Below, in pieces: positions 33,972 through 42,376 of a stretch of DNA of 64,000 nt (position 1 is the stretch's first letter; each line of letters opens with the position of its first letter). The position numbers and the translations under genes were made by a program. The stretch lies in the NCBI GenBank assembly GCA_963737445.1, contig CAVTSO010000007.1, forward strand, positions 124,001 to 188,000, read 5' to 3'. The notes under the pieces were generated by a model that was not told the origin of the DNA, made no database searches, and saw nothing but the letters and a program-made list of their open reading frames with translations. The stretch comes from JAICYJ01 sp963737445 (GTDB lineage Bacteria > Actinomycetota > Thermoleophilia > Gaiellales > JAICJC01).

Positions 33972-34730
33972 TCACGCACGTCGAGCATGTGATGGGCACG
34001 GCGGTCAGCATCACCGTCGACCCGGAGAGGCGGAGATCCCGGCGGCCGCGATCGCCGATGCATGCGCTGTGCTGCACGCCGCCGACGAGACGTTCTCGAC
34101 GTTCAAGGCGGGTAGCGTGCTGTCGCGTCACCGCCGCGGCGAGCTGCGGGCAGAGGAGCTGCCTGCCGAACATGCTCGAGGTGCTCGAACTCTCCGCCCG
34201 CGGGGCGCGGCTGACCGGTGGGTACTTCGACCCGTGGGCGATGCCGGGCGGCTTCGATCCGACCGGGCTGGTCAAGGGCTGGGCGGCACAGCGGGCGATT
34301 GCGTGCCTGCGCGACGGCGGCATAGCGGCCGCCATGGTCAACGCCGGTGGCGACGTCGCCTGCTTCGGCCCGGATCCATGGCGGATCGGCGTGCGCGACC
34401 CGGAGCGACGCCGAGCGGCTGGTGTGCGTGGCCGACGTCGCCGAGGCGATCGCCACATCTGGAGGCTACGAGCGCCCAGGCGAGCTGCTCGACCCGCGCG
34501 ACCGCCGGCCGGCCGCACGGCTGGCCCAGGCAACCGTCGTCGGCGAGGATCTCGCGCTGGCCGACGCCTACGCCACTGCGCTCGTCGTCCGCGGCGAGCA
34601 CCGACTGGCGATGGTCGAGGGCACGCCCTACGAGGCGGTCATCGTCACGCACGACGGCCGCATGCTGGCGACGCCTGGCTTCCCTATCGCCGCTCTCCAA
34701 CCAGGTTCGGCGGGCGCTCCGACTGCCTGA
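33968..34730 (+). CDS. apbE: FAD:protein FMN transferase (ApbE), multiply frameshifted
   Basis: Fragments in order: MITHVEHVMGTAVSITVD, then HAADETFSTFKAGSVLSR, LELSARGARLTGGYFDPWAM with DPTGLVKGWAAQRAI, MVNAGGDVACFG, and GEDLALADAYATALVVRG. These are the ApbE landmarks, including the GG-D flavin-binding part and the metal-binding ADAYATA end. About four shifts. ATG overlaps the preceding stop (ATGA). It would attach FMN to the Thr of the preceding gene's product. Confidence 0.75.
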
Positions 34731-34967
34731 GCCCTGCCGCCCGTGCCTTGAGCATGGCCTCCGCACGGTACGTGTGCCACGCGGACTTGGCGCTATTCCG
34801 ACGAATACGTCGGTAAGCCGAATGGTGGAACTACGCGGCGCTGGGATTTGAAGCCAGGAGCGGGCCCGAGCGCGTCAGACGCGCGCTGAGGCGCTGCGCC
34901 AGGTGGCAGAGCACCGGCCTGGAGCAGTGTTGCGCAATGACGCCTGACGGCTACTGCGAAGGGGCTT
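34731..34967. other. intergenic stretch, nothing convincing
   Basis: Contains isolated tRNA-like words (T-arm-like on the minus strand near 34,840-34,858, D-arm-like on the plus strand near 34,900-34,925) that do not assemble into one tRNA. No ORF with support. Confidence 0.4.
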
Positions 34968-35513
34968 CTAACCCCAGGGCAGGCGTGACCAGTACGGCGG
35001 CCGCTCTCGCCGGAACCTCTCGGCGGTCGCATAGACCTGCCCCGGATCGGATGTCTCCTTCTCCACACTCGCGCCGTAGCGCGCTGCGAGGTCCGACACC
35101 GGATACCGCACTTCAGGGCTTACGTGTGCGCCAACCATCAGGACCACGCACGGCCCGTCGCCGGCTGCCACGAACGCGTGATTCGTCCAGGGGGGCGAAT
35201 GGAAGAAGTCCCAGGCTCGGAGACGTCGCTCCTCGCCCTCGACGAGCAGCCTGCACTCACCGGCCAGAACGAGGAACGCCTCCTGATTCGCCTCGGCGTG
35301 GTAGACGCCGCTCTGGCCAGGCTCGAGGACGGTCACATTGATCCCGAGCTGCGGGAACTCGATCGAAGATTCGCCGTACTCGTTCGCGAACCAACACGCC
35401 GCGCCCCTCGTCTCCGAAGAGAACCACTCGGCATCGCGCACGTTGACGACAAACCAACCCTCCGTGACGGGGGCAAGCCCGGAGCCAGCGTTCTCAAGCC
35501 TCGCCTCGTTCAC
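34968..35513 (-). CDS. cupin-domain protein
   Basis: A 181-residue single-domain cupin. Motif 1 is GVYHAEANQEAFLVLAGECRL (one His and Glu ligand) and motif 2 is FFHSPPWTNHAFVAAGDGP (His). The N-terminal strands GWFVVNVRDAEWFS and the C-terminal tail RERPPYWSRLPWG match a widespread actinobacterial cupin group often annotated only by fold. Stands alone. Enzymatic role unknown. Confidence 0.85.
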   Translation of the reverse strand: MNEARLENAGSGLAPVTEGWFVVNVRDAEWFSSETRGAACWFANEYGESSIEFPQLGINVTVLEPGQSGVYHAEANQEAFLVLAGECRLLVEGEERRLRAWDFFHSPPWTNHAFVAAGDGPCVVLMVGAHVSPEVRYPVSDLAARYGASVEKETSDPGQVYATAERFRRERPPYWSRLPWG

Positions 35514-35552
35514 GAACCGATTCTCGCAGGTTCAAAGACGTGCGGTTCCCAC

Positions 35553-35723
35553 ATGAGCCACCCGCCCGCAGCCCGTCAGCGCGCTGCTGACGAGCTAGGC
35601 GGTGCCGCGGACATGCGCCGCGAGCGGGCGTTGGAGGCCGAGATTCCGGATCGGCAGGGTGTCGAGCCTCCAGAGTTGCCGACGGATCTGCTGCACACCA
35701 GAACTCCCACTCCCCGGAAGTGA
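35553..35723 (+). CDS. small hypothetical protein
   Basis: A 56-residue charged ORF (RERALEAEIPDRQGVEPPELP) divergent from the cupin gene. The composition is not typical of a shadow frame, but there is no family match or strong ribosome site. Weakly supported. Confidence 0.3.
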   Translation: MSHPPAARQRAADELGGAADMRRERALEAEIPDRQGVEPPELPTDLLHTRTPTPRK

Positions 35724-35754
35724 GCAATAAGCAACCGCGTATCGACCCGCGGGT

Positions 35755-36120
35755 GACGCTGCTACCCCGATCAGCTACACCGAGATGGCGGGGCTGCTCC
35801 GGCACCGAACCGTCGTCCTCACCGGCTCGGGCGGCCTCCAGGAGGAGGCACCCAGCATGGGGAAGCCAGGGTTGGTCATGCGCGACGTGACGGAGCGACC
35901 GGAAGCCGTCGAGGCCGGAACCGCCAAGCTGGTGGGAACCGAGACGGAGCGCATCCTCGAAGAGGCTTCGGCCCTGCTCGCGTCCCAGCAGCGCTATCGC
36001 CAGATGGCACACGCCGCGAACCCCTAGGGCGACGGCTTCGCAGCGCAGCGAATCGTCGCGGCGCTGCGTCGAGGGCCCGTCGATGAACAGATCCGGCCGG
36101 CTGCCATGCTGGCCGCCTGA
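35755..36120 (+). pseudogene. UDP-GlcNAc 2-epimerase C-terminal remnant
   Basis: C-terminal part of a WecB-type epimerase: VVLTGSGGLQEEAPSMGKPG, LVMRDVTERPEAVEAGTAKL and MAHAANP. Where the family reads NPYGDG the tyrosine codon is TAG at about 36,025, after which GDGFAAQRIVAALR continues in the same frame. The catalytic N-terminal half is missing. A second change separates VTLLP from PISYTEMAGLL just upstream. Confidence 0.75.
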
Positions 36121-36200
36121 TCAATCCCGATCACGCGATCCGCTGAATCCCTAGATCGAGAGCCACACACGAGGGTAGCCGTGGTATCCTCGCGCCCTCG

Positions 36201-37350
36201 ATGAGGCGCCTACCCAAAACCAGTTGGCGGACGGCCGGTCGCAGGTGGTTGACGGCGGGTGTGTTCATCCTCGCGTTGGCGGTGTCCGCCTCCGCAGCCC
36301 AGGTCGCCCATGGATCCATCTACTGGGCCGGATACACCGATGGCAATATCGGAAAGGCCCATGCGGATGGTTCGCACGTGAACGCGAACCTCGTCACCGG
36401 CGGGAACACCCCCTGTGGGGATGTCGCTGTTGACCCGAACCACGTGTTCTGGTCGGACTACGGCACCAACACGATAGGCCGCACCAAGACCGACGGAAGC
36501 GGCGCCGACCAGAACTTCATTACCGGAGCATCCGGTCCAGTGCGGTATCGCCGTCAGCCCGAAGCGCCTGTACTGGGTGAACTACAGCAACGGCACGATT
36601 GCACGTGCCAACCGCGACGGAAGCCACGTCGACGAGACGTTTATCAGCGGGGCGGACCTCCCCTGCGGGATCGCCGTGAACCGCAAGCACATCTACTGGG
36701 GGAACGACGGCTCCGACACCATCGGCCGCGCCAACATCGACGGCACCCATATCAACGAGAGCTTTATCACCCTCTCCACCGACTCGTGCTATGGCATAGA
36801 CGTCAACCGGAACCACATCTACTGGACCAACTACGGCGGCAACGCGATCGGCCGCGCCCACCTCGATGGAACGCACACGAATCAGAATTTCATCGCCGGT
36901 GGCAACTACTCCTGCGGCCTGGCCGTGTCGTTCAGCCACGTGTACTGGGGCAACTACTCCGACGGGACGATCGGCCGCGCCAAGCTCGACGGTAGTCAGG
37001 TCAACCAGAGCTTCATCACCGGTGCCACCGGCAACTGCGGCCTCGGCCTCGACCCACCGTCGAACAACTTCAAGTTCGTAGGCGTCGTGCACCATCTCAC
37101 CTCGGGCAAGGCGACGCTGGTTCTACACATCCCGCATCCGGGCACGTTGGTGGTATCCGGCAAGCGGGTGAAGACGGTCCATAAGGCACCGACAGGGCCC
37201 AAGGTGAACATTACGATTGTCGCGAAGCGCGCCTGGAGCGCACTCCTTCAGCAGACGGGCTCGATCACGGTCAAGGTCAAGGTCACGTACACGCCGGACG
37301 GCGGATTCCCCAGGAGCAAGTCGAAGCAGTTCAAGCTTCTGCAGAACTAG
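36201..37350 (+). CDS. secreted YWTD-like repeat protein, one frameshift
   Basis: The predicted signal peptide (WLTAGVFILALAVSASA) is followed by about six repeats of roughly 41 residues with the pattern HIYWxNYxxxxIGRAxxDGTHxNxxFI and a Cys-Gly after each. This resembles low-density-lipoprotein-receptor YWTD or NHL-like beta-propeller blades. A frame change falls near 36,535 inside the second to third repeat. The last 100 residues (GTLVVSGKRVKTVHK, ITVKVKVTYTPDGGFPRSKS) form an Ig-like C-terminal domain. Probably extracellular; binding partner unknown. Confidence 0.8.
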
Positions 37351-37542
37351 CAGGGAGTTCCCGGACACGTCGTTGACGGTCTGGGGCCGTACCATCCACG
37401 AGCCCTCCGGCGAGGTCGGGCAAGCCGCCGCCAGCCACGCTCCCACGGCCGGACGCCGCCGGATGTATCGCGGTCAGACGATTTCCGCGATGGCGGAGAC
37501 GCGACCACGTAACCCTCGCATGGGCGGGCGATTCGCCGCCGA

Positions 37543-38100
37543 TCAGGAGAAGGCGATGAGAGCGATCGGAGCGATGACGACGAGCACTCCAAGGGCCGCC
37601 CCGGCGAGCACGTCCGACGGGTAGTGCGCGCCGACATAGACGCGGCTTGCTGCCATGACGAGCGCCATCGCGATCCAGGCTGGGGCGAATGTTGGCGCGA
37701 CGATGAGAAGCGCGCAGGCTGCGGCGGCGGCGGTGGCGGCATGGCCGGAGGGGAAGGAGGTGCTTCGCAGCGGCCGCACCAGCAGCGGGATGTGGTTTGG
37801 GCGTTTGCGCGCTGCGAGGTGTTTGACCACACCCGCGCTGAGTGCGGCGACGATGACAGCGACCATGACGCGGCGGGCTTGATCGACGGCTGCGCCTGCA
37901 AGCAGCCAGGGCAGCCCGATCGTGCCTGCGATTGTGTAGGGCACGAGGATGCGAGTGAGCCAACCGCGGCGCGTCGCTGGGATCCGCGCGATCACGAGTC
38001 GATCGAACCGATGACAGGCGGCCACAGCCCGACGCACCACAGATTCCTCAGTCTCCATCACCATAGGAGTGGTATCAGCGACGGATTGGAGGACGCTCAT
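37543..38100 (-). CDS. PAP2-family membrane phosphatase
   Basis: A 185-residue protein with five to six helices and the three PAP2 motifs: KHLAARKRP, TSFPSGHA and SRVYVGAHYPSD, all with catalytic residues intact. Likely dephosphorylates undecaprenyl pyrophosphate or a phospholipid on the outer face. ATG 38100 has GGGAG upstream and overlaps the rph 3' end by 26 bases; ATG 38064 is possible. Confidence 0.9.
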   Translation of the reverse strand: MSVLQSVADTTPMVMETEESVVRRAVAACHRFDRLVIARIPATRRGWLTRILVPYTIAGTIGLPWLLAGAAVDQARRVMVAVIVAALSAGVVKHLAARKRPNHIPLLVRPLRSTSFPSGHAATAAAAACALLIVAPTFAPAWIAMALVMAASRVYVGAHYPSDVLAGAALGVLVVIAPIALIAFS

Positions 38101-40734
38101 GCTTCTCCCGCGGTTCTTCGTCGAGGATCTCGATGTAGCCCTCGGTGGCGCGCAGGCGAATGCGCTGCCCATCCCGGATCCGCCGGGTGGCGTTGTCCAC
38201 GCCGACGATGGCGGGCAGGCCGTACTCGCGCGCAATCACGGAGCCATGGGTCATCAGGCCCCCCACCTCGGTCACCAGGCCGCTGGCAGTGACGAAGGCG
38301 GGGGTCCAGCTGGGGTCGGTGTAGGCGGTGACCAGGATGTCGCCGGCCTCGAGGTCGGCGTCCGCCACGTCGAGGACGACGCGGGCCCGGCCCTCGACGG
38401 TTCCGGCCGACGCCGCGAGGCCCACGAGCGCGTCGGCCGGCAGGTCGTCGCGCCGGTGGCTGCCCATCAGGCACTCGCCGTCCGAGGTCAGCACGCGCGG
38501 CGGCGTCAGCGCGGCGTATGACCGGACCGCCTGCTCGCGCTCGTGGATCAGCTGGTAGTCCGCCCGGTTCGTGCGCGCCGCGTCGTGGAGCTCCTCGAAC
38601 GTGAGGTAGAAGATGTCCTCCGGGTCACGGAGCACGCCGACACATACGAGGCGCTCGGCCTCTCGCAGCAGCGCCTGCTTGTAGGCGAAGTAGCGGCTGA
38701 TCATGCCGTACTTCGGATACTCGCGGTACCCCATGAATGTCCGCACGAGGTCGATCCTGCGCTTCGCCTCGCCGGCCTTCTGCTCGCCGTCTGGCAGCGC
38801 CCGCAGGCGCTCCAGCAGTTCCTGCTCCGCTACGCGGGCCTCCTCGCGTCCCTGCGCGAAGCGACGCGTGCCCGCACCGGACTCGAAGCTCCTGACGTTG
38901 CCGAGGATCAGCGGCACCAGCGTGGCCGGCCGCTCGCCCCAGCGCGGCCTCGTGATGTCCACCTCGCCGGTGCAGCGCATTCCGTACCGCTCGAGGTAGG
39001 CCTCGATCGCGTCCCGTGCCTCGGCCCCGCCCTCCAGCGTCGCGAGCTCGTCCAGGAAGCCGTCGTCGTCGCCCACCTGCTCCAGAAACTCGACCAGCTG
39101 CGGGTGCGGGCGGATCACGTCGGCCACGTCCAGGAGCGCGAGCCCCATCTCGGAGGTGACGTTGTTCGGGACCGACTGCGAGAGCCTGTCCGCGGCGTTC
39201 TTCTCGCCCAGCCAATCCTCCAGCTGCTCGTTCAGCCACCAGGCGGCGTCCATCGCCGCCATGAATGTCTGGTGGCTGCGCGGATCGAACAGCAGGCGCC
39301 TGAGCTCCTGCAGGTCGGCGAGGATGAACTCGAACAGGTCCGGCCCGGACGTGCCGTGGATGTCGTGCCGCAGCGTCGCGAGCGATTCCTCGGTCTCTGC
39401 GATCAGCTCGGTGACCCTGGCCGCATCGGGCTCGATCGGCACGGCAGGTGCGGCGGCGGTGGGCAGCGCCGCAGCGCCGTCATCCGCTTCCGGCGGGGCG
39501 GGCAGGAAGTCGTCCCGCTCGATGACGGTCTCGAGCGCATCCCGCAGCAGCGGATCCCCTTGCCGAACAGCTCGAGCAGCGTTGCCCGGCTTGCGGGCGC
39601 GGCGAGCATCTGGGTGACGTCGACGAACAGCCTGCCCCCGGCGATGCTCATGGGCCGCGGGGTGGTGAGCTGCCACATCGAGAGCCCGAGCGGCTTCATG
39701 GGGTCGGTCATCATCTGCTGGTGACCGACGGAGACGTACACGGGGTTGGTGTCGTCGCCGGCCGGCGGGATCGGAAACAGCGTGGTGATCGGCCGGCTCT
39801 GCACCACGAAGAACTCACCGTCCGCGAGGCACCACTCGATGTCCTGAGGGCACCCGAAGTGCGCCTCGATCCGCCGGCCCAGCCGGGCCAGCTCCACCAC
39901 CTGCGCATCGCTCAAAGCGGGCTGCGGCTGGCGCTCGGGAGCGACGGCCAGCTCGTCCGTCCCACCCGCCGGCACGGCATGGATGGCGAGCCGCTTGGCG
40001 GAGATCGTCCGCTCGACGAGCTTGCCGCCGCGCACCTTGTAGACGTCCGGCGACACGCGGCCAGAGACTAACGCCTCGCCGAGGCCGAAGCCGGCCTCCA
40101 CCGAGGAGACCTTGCGGTTGCAGGTGACGGGGTCGGCCGTGAACAGCACGCCCGCCGCCTCCGAGAGCACCATCTGCTGGATCACCACGGCCATGGAGAC
40201 GTGCCGGTGGTCGATGCCGCCCCGCAGGCGATAGGCGACCGCCCGCTCCGTGAACAGCGAGGCCCAGCACCTGCTGACATGCTGCAGGATGGCGGCCGCT
40301 CCCACCACGTTCAGGTAGGTGTCCTGCTGTCCCGCGAAGGATGCGGACGGCAGGTCCTCGGCCGTCGCGCTGGAGCGCACGGCGTAGCCGGCGTCGTCGC
40401 CGAGCTGTGCGAGCCGGCGGGTGATCGCGTCGGCCACCTCGTCGGAGATCGCGGTCCCCTCGATCGTCCGGCGGACGTCCGCGCTGATCGTGCGGATCGC
40501 GTCGCGATCATCCGGCTGGACGCGCGACAGCGCGTCCAGCCGAGCAGGGAGCGTCGGCGCGTCCGCCATCGTCCGGCGAAACGCCTCCGTCGTGATGCAG
40601 AGACCGGCCGGCACCCGGATTCCCTCGACGCTCGAGAGCTCGCCCAGGTGCGCGCCCTTGCCACCCACCAGCGCGACCTGCGTCCGGTCGGTTTCCTCGA
40701 ACCCCAACACGTAGCAGCGCATCCGCTCAGACAT
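38075..40734 (-). CDS. rph: rifamycin-inactivating phosphotransferase, one frameshift
   Basis: PEP-synthase-like enzyme that phosphorylates rifamycins with ATP. It has the Rph layout of about 880 residues. The N-terminal ATP-grasp half begins YVLGFEETDRTQVALVGGKG, with VRSSATAEDLPSASFAGQQ and QDIEWCLADGEFFVVQSRP. Next is an Rph-specific middle with LGLSMWQLTTPRPM and LFVDVTQMLA. The C-terminal phosphohistidine domain is GGLMTHGSVIAREYGLPAIV, ending GQRIRLRATEGYIEIL. The frame changes at a C-run (39,556-39,559) where GKSDPLLRDAL is expected, so a single lost base is likely. ATG 40734 has GGAAGGG just upstream. Confidence 0.88.
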
Positions 40735-40836
40735 CCCTTCCGCATCGCATGCAGGCATCATGGTCCCTGTCCCGGGGGCACACACAGCCGCCGGAGGGTA
40801 GGGGACGCGGCGCGGCCGGCGGGCCGTACACCAGTC

Positions 40837-41886
40837 GTGAGACGCGTGGCGACACTCGTGGTGGCGGGATGGCTGCTGCTGAGCGCGTCCTGCACGGGTG
40901 CAACGAAACCGGGCACTGAGCCCTCGATTGCGCCTGCGGGTACGTCGACAACACCACCCAGCAGTGCGTCTGCTCAGCCGACGACGATACCGCCGCATCG
41001 CCCCAGCACTCAGGTTGCCCTGGTCACGGCCGAGCTGAGAAACGAGCTGGTCGTTGTGTCGCTGCCGGGTGGGCGCGTGGTTCGCCGCATCCCGGTCGCC
41101 CGCGATCCCAAGACGGTCTCGGCCGCGCCCGGTGGCCCCGTTGCGGTTGTCAGTCCTGGATCCGGGACGGTCACGATGTTCGGTATGGGCTTGCAGCGGC
41201 TGGCCGTGTTCCGTCACTTCCGCTCGCCACAGCTCGCCGCCTTTACGCCGGATGGGGAGTACCTGCTCGTGACCGACGCGGCCGCGGGCACACTGACCAG
41301 CATCGAGCTGTCACGGCTGCGGGTGGTGGGACGCGTCGCCGTGGGCATCGGCGCCCATCATCTCGCCATCAGCCCCAACGATCGTCGTGCCTGGGTGGCA
41401 CTGGGCGAGTCGGCGAACACGATCGTGGTGGTGGACGTGGCCGATCCACGACACATGCGTGTGCTCCAACGGCTGCACCCAACCGCGCCGGCGCACGACC
41501 TCGCCTTCAACCCGGACGGGCGAACGGTGTGGGTCAGTTCGGCCTCACAGCCATACATCTCCGTGTACGGGGCGGCGAGTGGCCGTCTGGTCGACACGGT
41601 GCCGGCCGGGCGCGCGCCACAACATGTGCTGTTCGCGGCCGGGCACGCCTACGTGACAAGTGGCTACGGCGCCTCGATCGAGATGGTCGATCCAGAGGCT
41701 CGCACCGTGATGCAACGATTCGACTCGCCCTACGGCTCGTTCAATCTTGCATCAGCCGGGACCTGGCTCGTAACGACATCGGTACTGAATGGCCAGGTCA
41801 CGGTACTGCGCGCCGCCACGCTGCGACGCCACGCCCAAACGACGGTCGCATCGGTCGCGCGATCCGTGGCAGTACTCTCGCGCTGA
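40837..41886 (+). CDS. YncE-like beta-propeller lipoprotein
   Basis: A 349-residue secreted protein. N-terminal VRRVATLVVAGWLLLSASC looks like a lipoprotein signal with Cys19, followed by a Thr/Ser/Pro linker. Then come seven-bladed YncE-type repeats: GGRVVRRIPVARDPKTVSA, SPQLAAFTPDGEYLLVTD, AHHLAISPNDRRAWVAL, AHDLAFNPDGRTVWVSS, and APQHVLFAAGHAYVTSG. GTG 40837 starts exactly at the signal peptide, 100 bases from the divergent rph. Role in binding or surface signalling unknown. Confidence 0.85.
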   Translation: MRRVATLVVAGWLLLSASCTGATKPGTEPSIAPAGTSTTPPSSASAQPTTIPPHRPSTQVALVTAELRNELVVVSLPGGRVVRRIPVARDPKTVSAAPGGPVAVVSPGSGTVTMFGMGLQRLAVFRHFRSPQLAAFTPDGEYLLVTDAAAGTLTSIELSRLRVVGRVAVGIGAHHLAISPNDRRAWVALGESANTIVVVDVADPRHMRVLQRLHPTAPAHDLAFNPDGRTVWVSSASQPYISVYGAASGRLVDTVPAGRAPQHVLFAAGHAYVTSGYGASIEMVDPEARTVMQRFDSPYGSFNLASAGTWLVTTSVLNGQVTVLRAATLRRHAQTTVASVARSVAVLSR

Positions 41887-42024
41887 TTTACGCGAAGCGG
41901 CGAGAACGCCCCGTCGCAACGGCGCAACAGAGACGACGGATTCATCGCCGCAGAGGGGATCCGCCTGCAGCGTCTGCACGCATCATGTGCGGACGCTCAC
42001 CCTCGGTATACGAACAGTTCGCAT

Positions 42025-42291
42025 ATGGCAGCTATCGTCGGGACCGTGGTCAGGTGTGCACTCTTGGGACATCGGTACCGGTTTCGTGCGGTTGGGTGCG
42101 ACATGTCATGGACGTGTGAGCGCTGCGGCATTCTCGGCGGCACGCGACGGTACGACAGCGCAGTCCGAGCGACACGCTTCGCAGCAGCGTTCGACCGCGA
42201 AGACCGGCAGGACATCGGCCGCCGCGCCCCGCTGATCGGCCTTCTGCCGCTCAGGATCTACCGCGCGGCTCGCAGGAAAGACGGCGGGTGA
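42025..42291 (+). CDS. small zinc-ribbon-like protein
   Basis: An 88-residue ORF. CALLGHRYRF and SWTCERCGI supply Cys and His residues that could bind one metal, like small DUF1660-type zinc-ribbon proteins of actinobacteria and phages. The remainder is basic (RAARRKDGG). No strong ribosome site is seen. Moderately supported. Confidence 0.45.
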   Translation: MAAIVGTVVRCALLGHRYRFRAVGCDMSWTCERCGILGGTRRYDSAVRATRFAAAFDREDRQDIGRRAPLIGLLPLRIYRAARRKDGG

Positions 42292-42376
42292 GAGCCTCGT
42301 GTGTGCGCTTCCTGTAGCTCGCATGGCGAATCGCTCACGTACGTTTTCCGCTTCGGACGACGGGTAGCTGCAGCGT

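Noticed and set aside
34835..34930. tRNA-like words near 34,840 (minus) and 34,900 (plus)
   Set aside because: They are on opposite strands, the T-stem has a mismatch at the conserved pair, and no cloverleaf can be built.
39540..39580. Programmed frameshift in rph
   Set aside because: No slippery heptamer with a downstream structure; the shift is a lost base in a C-run, and homologues are read in one frame.
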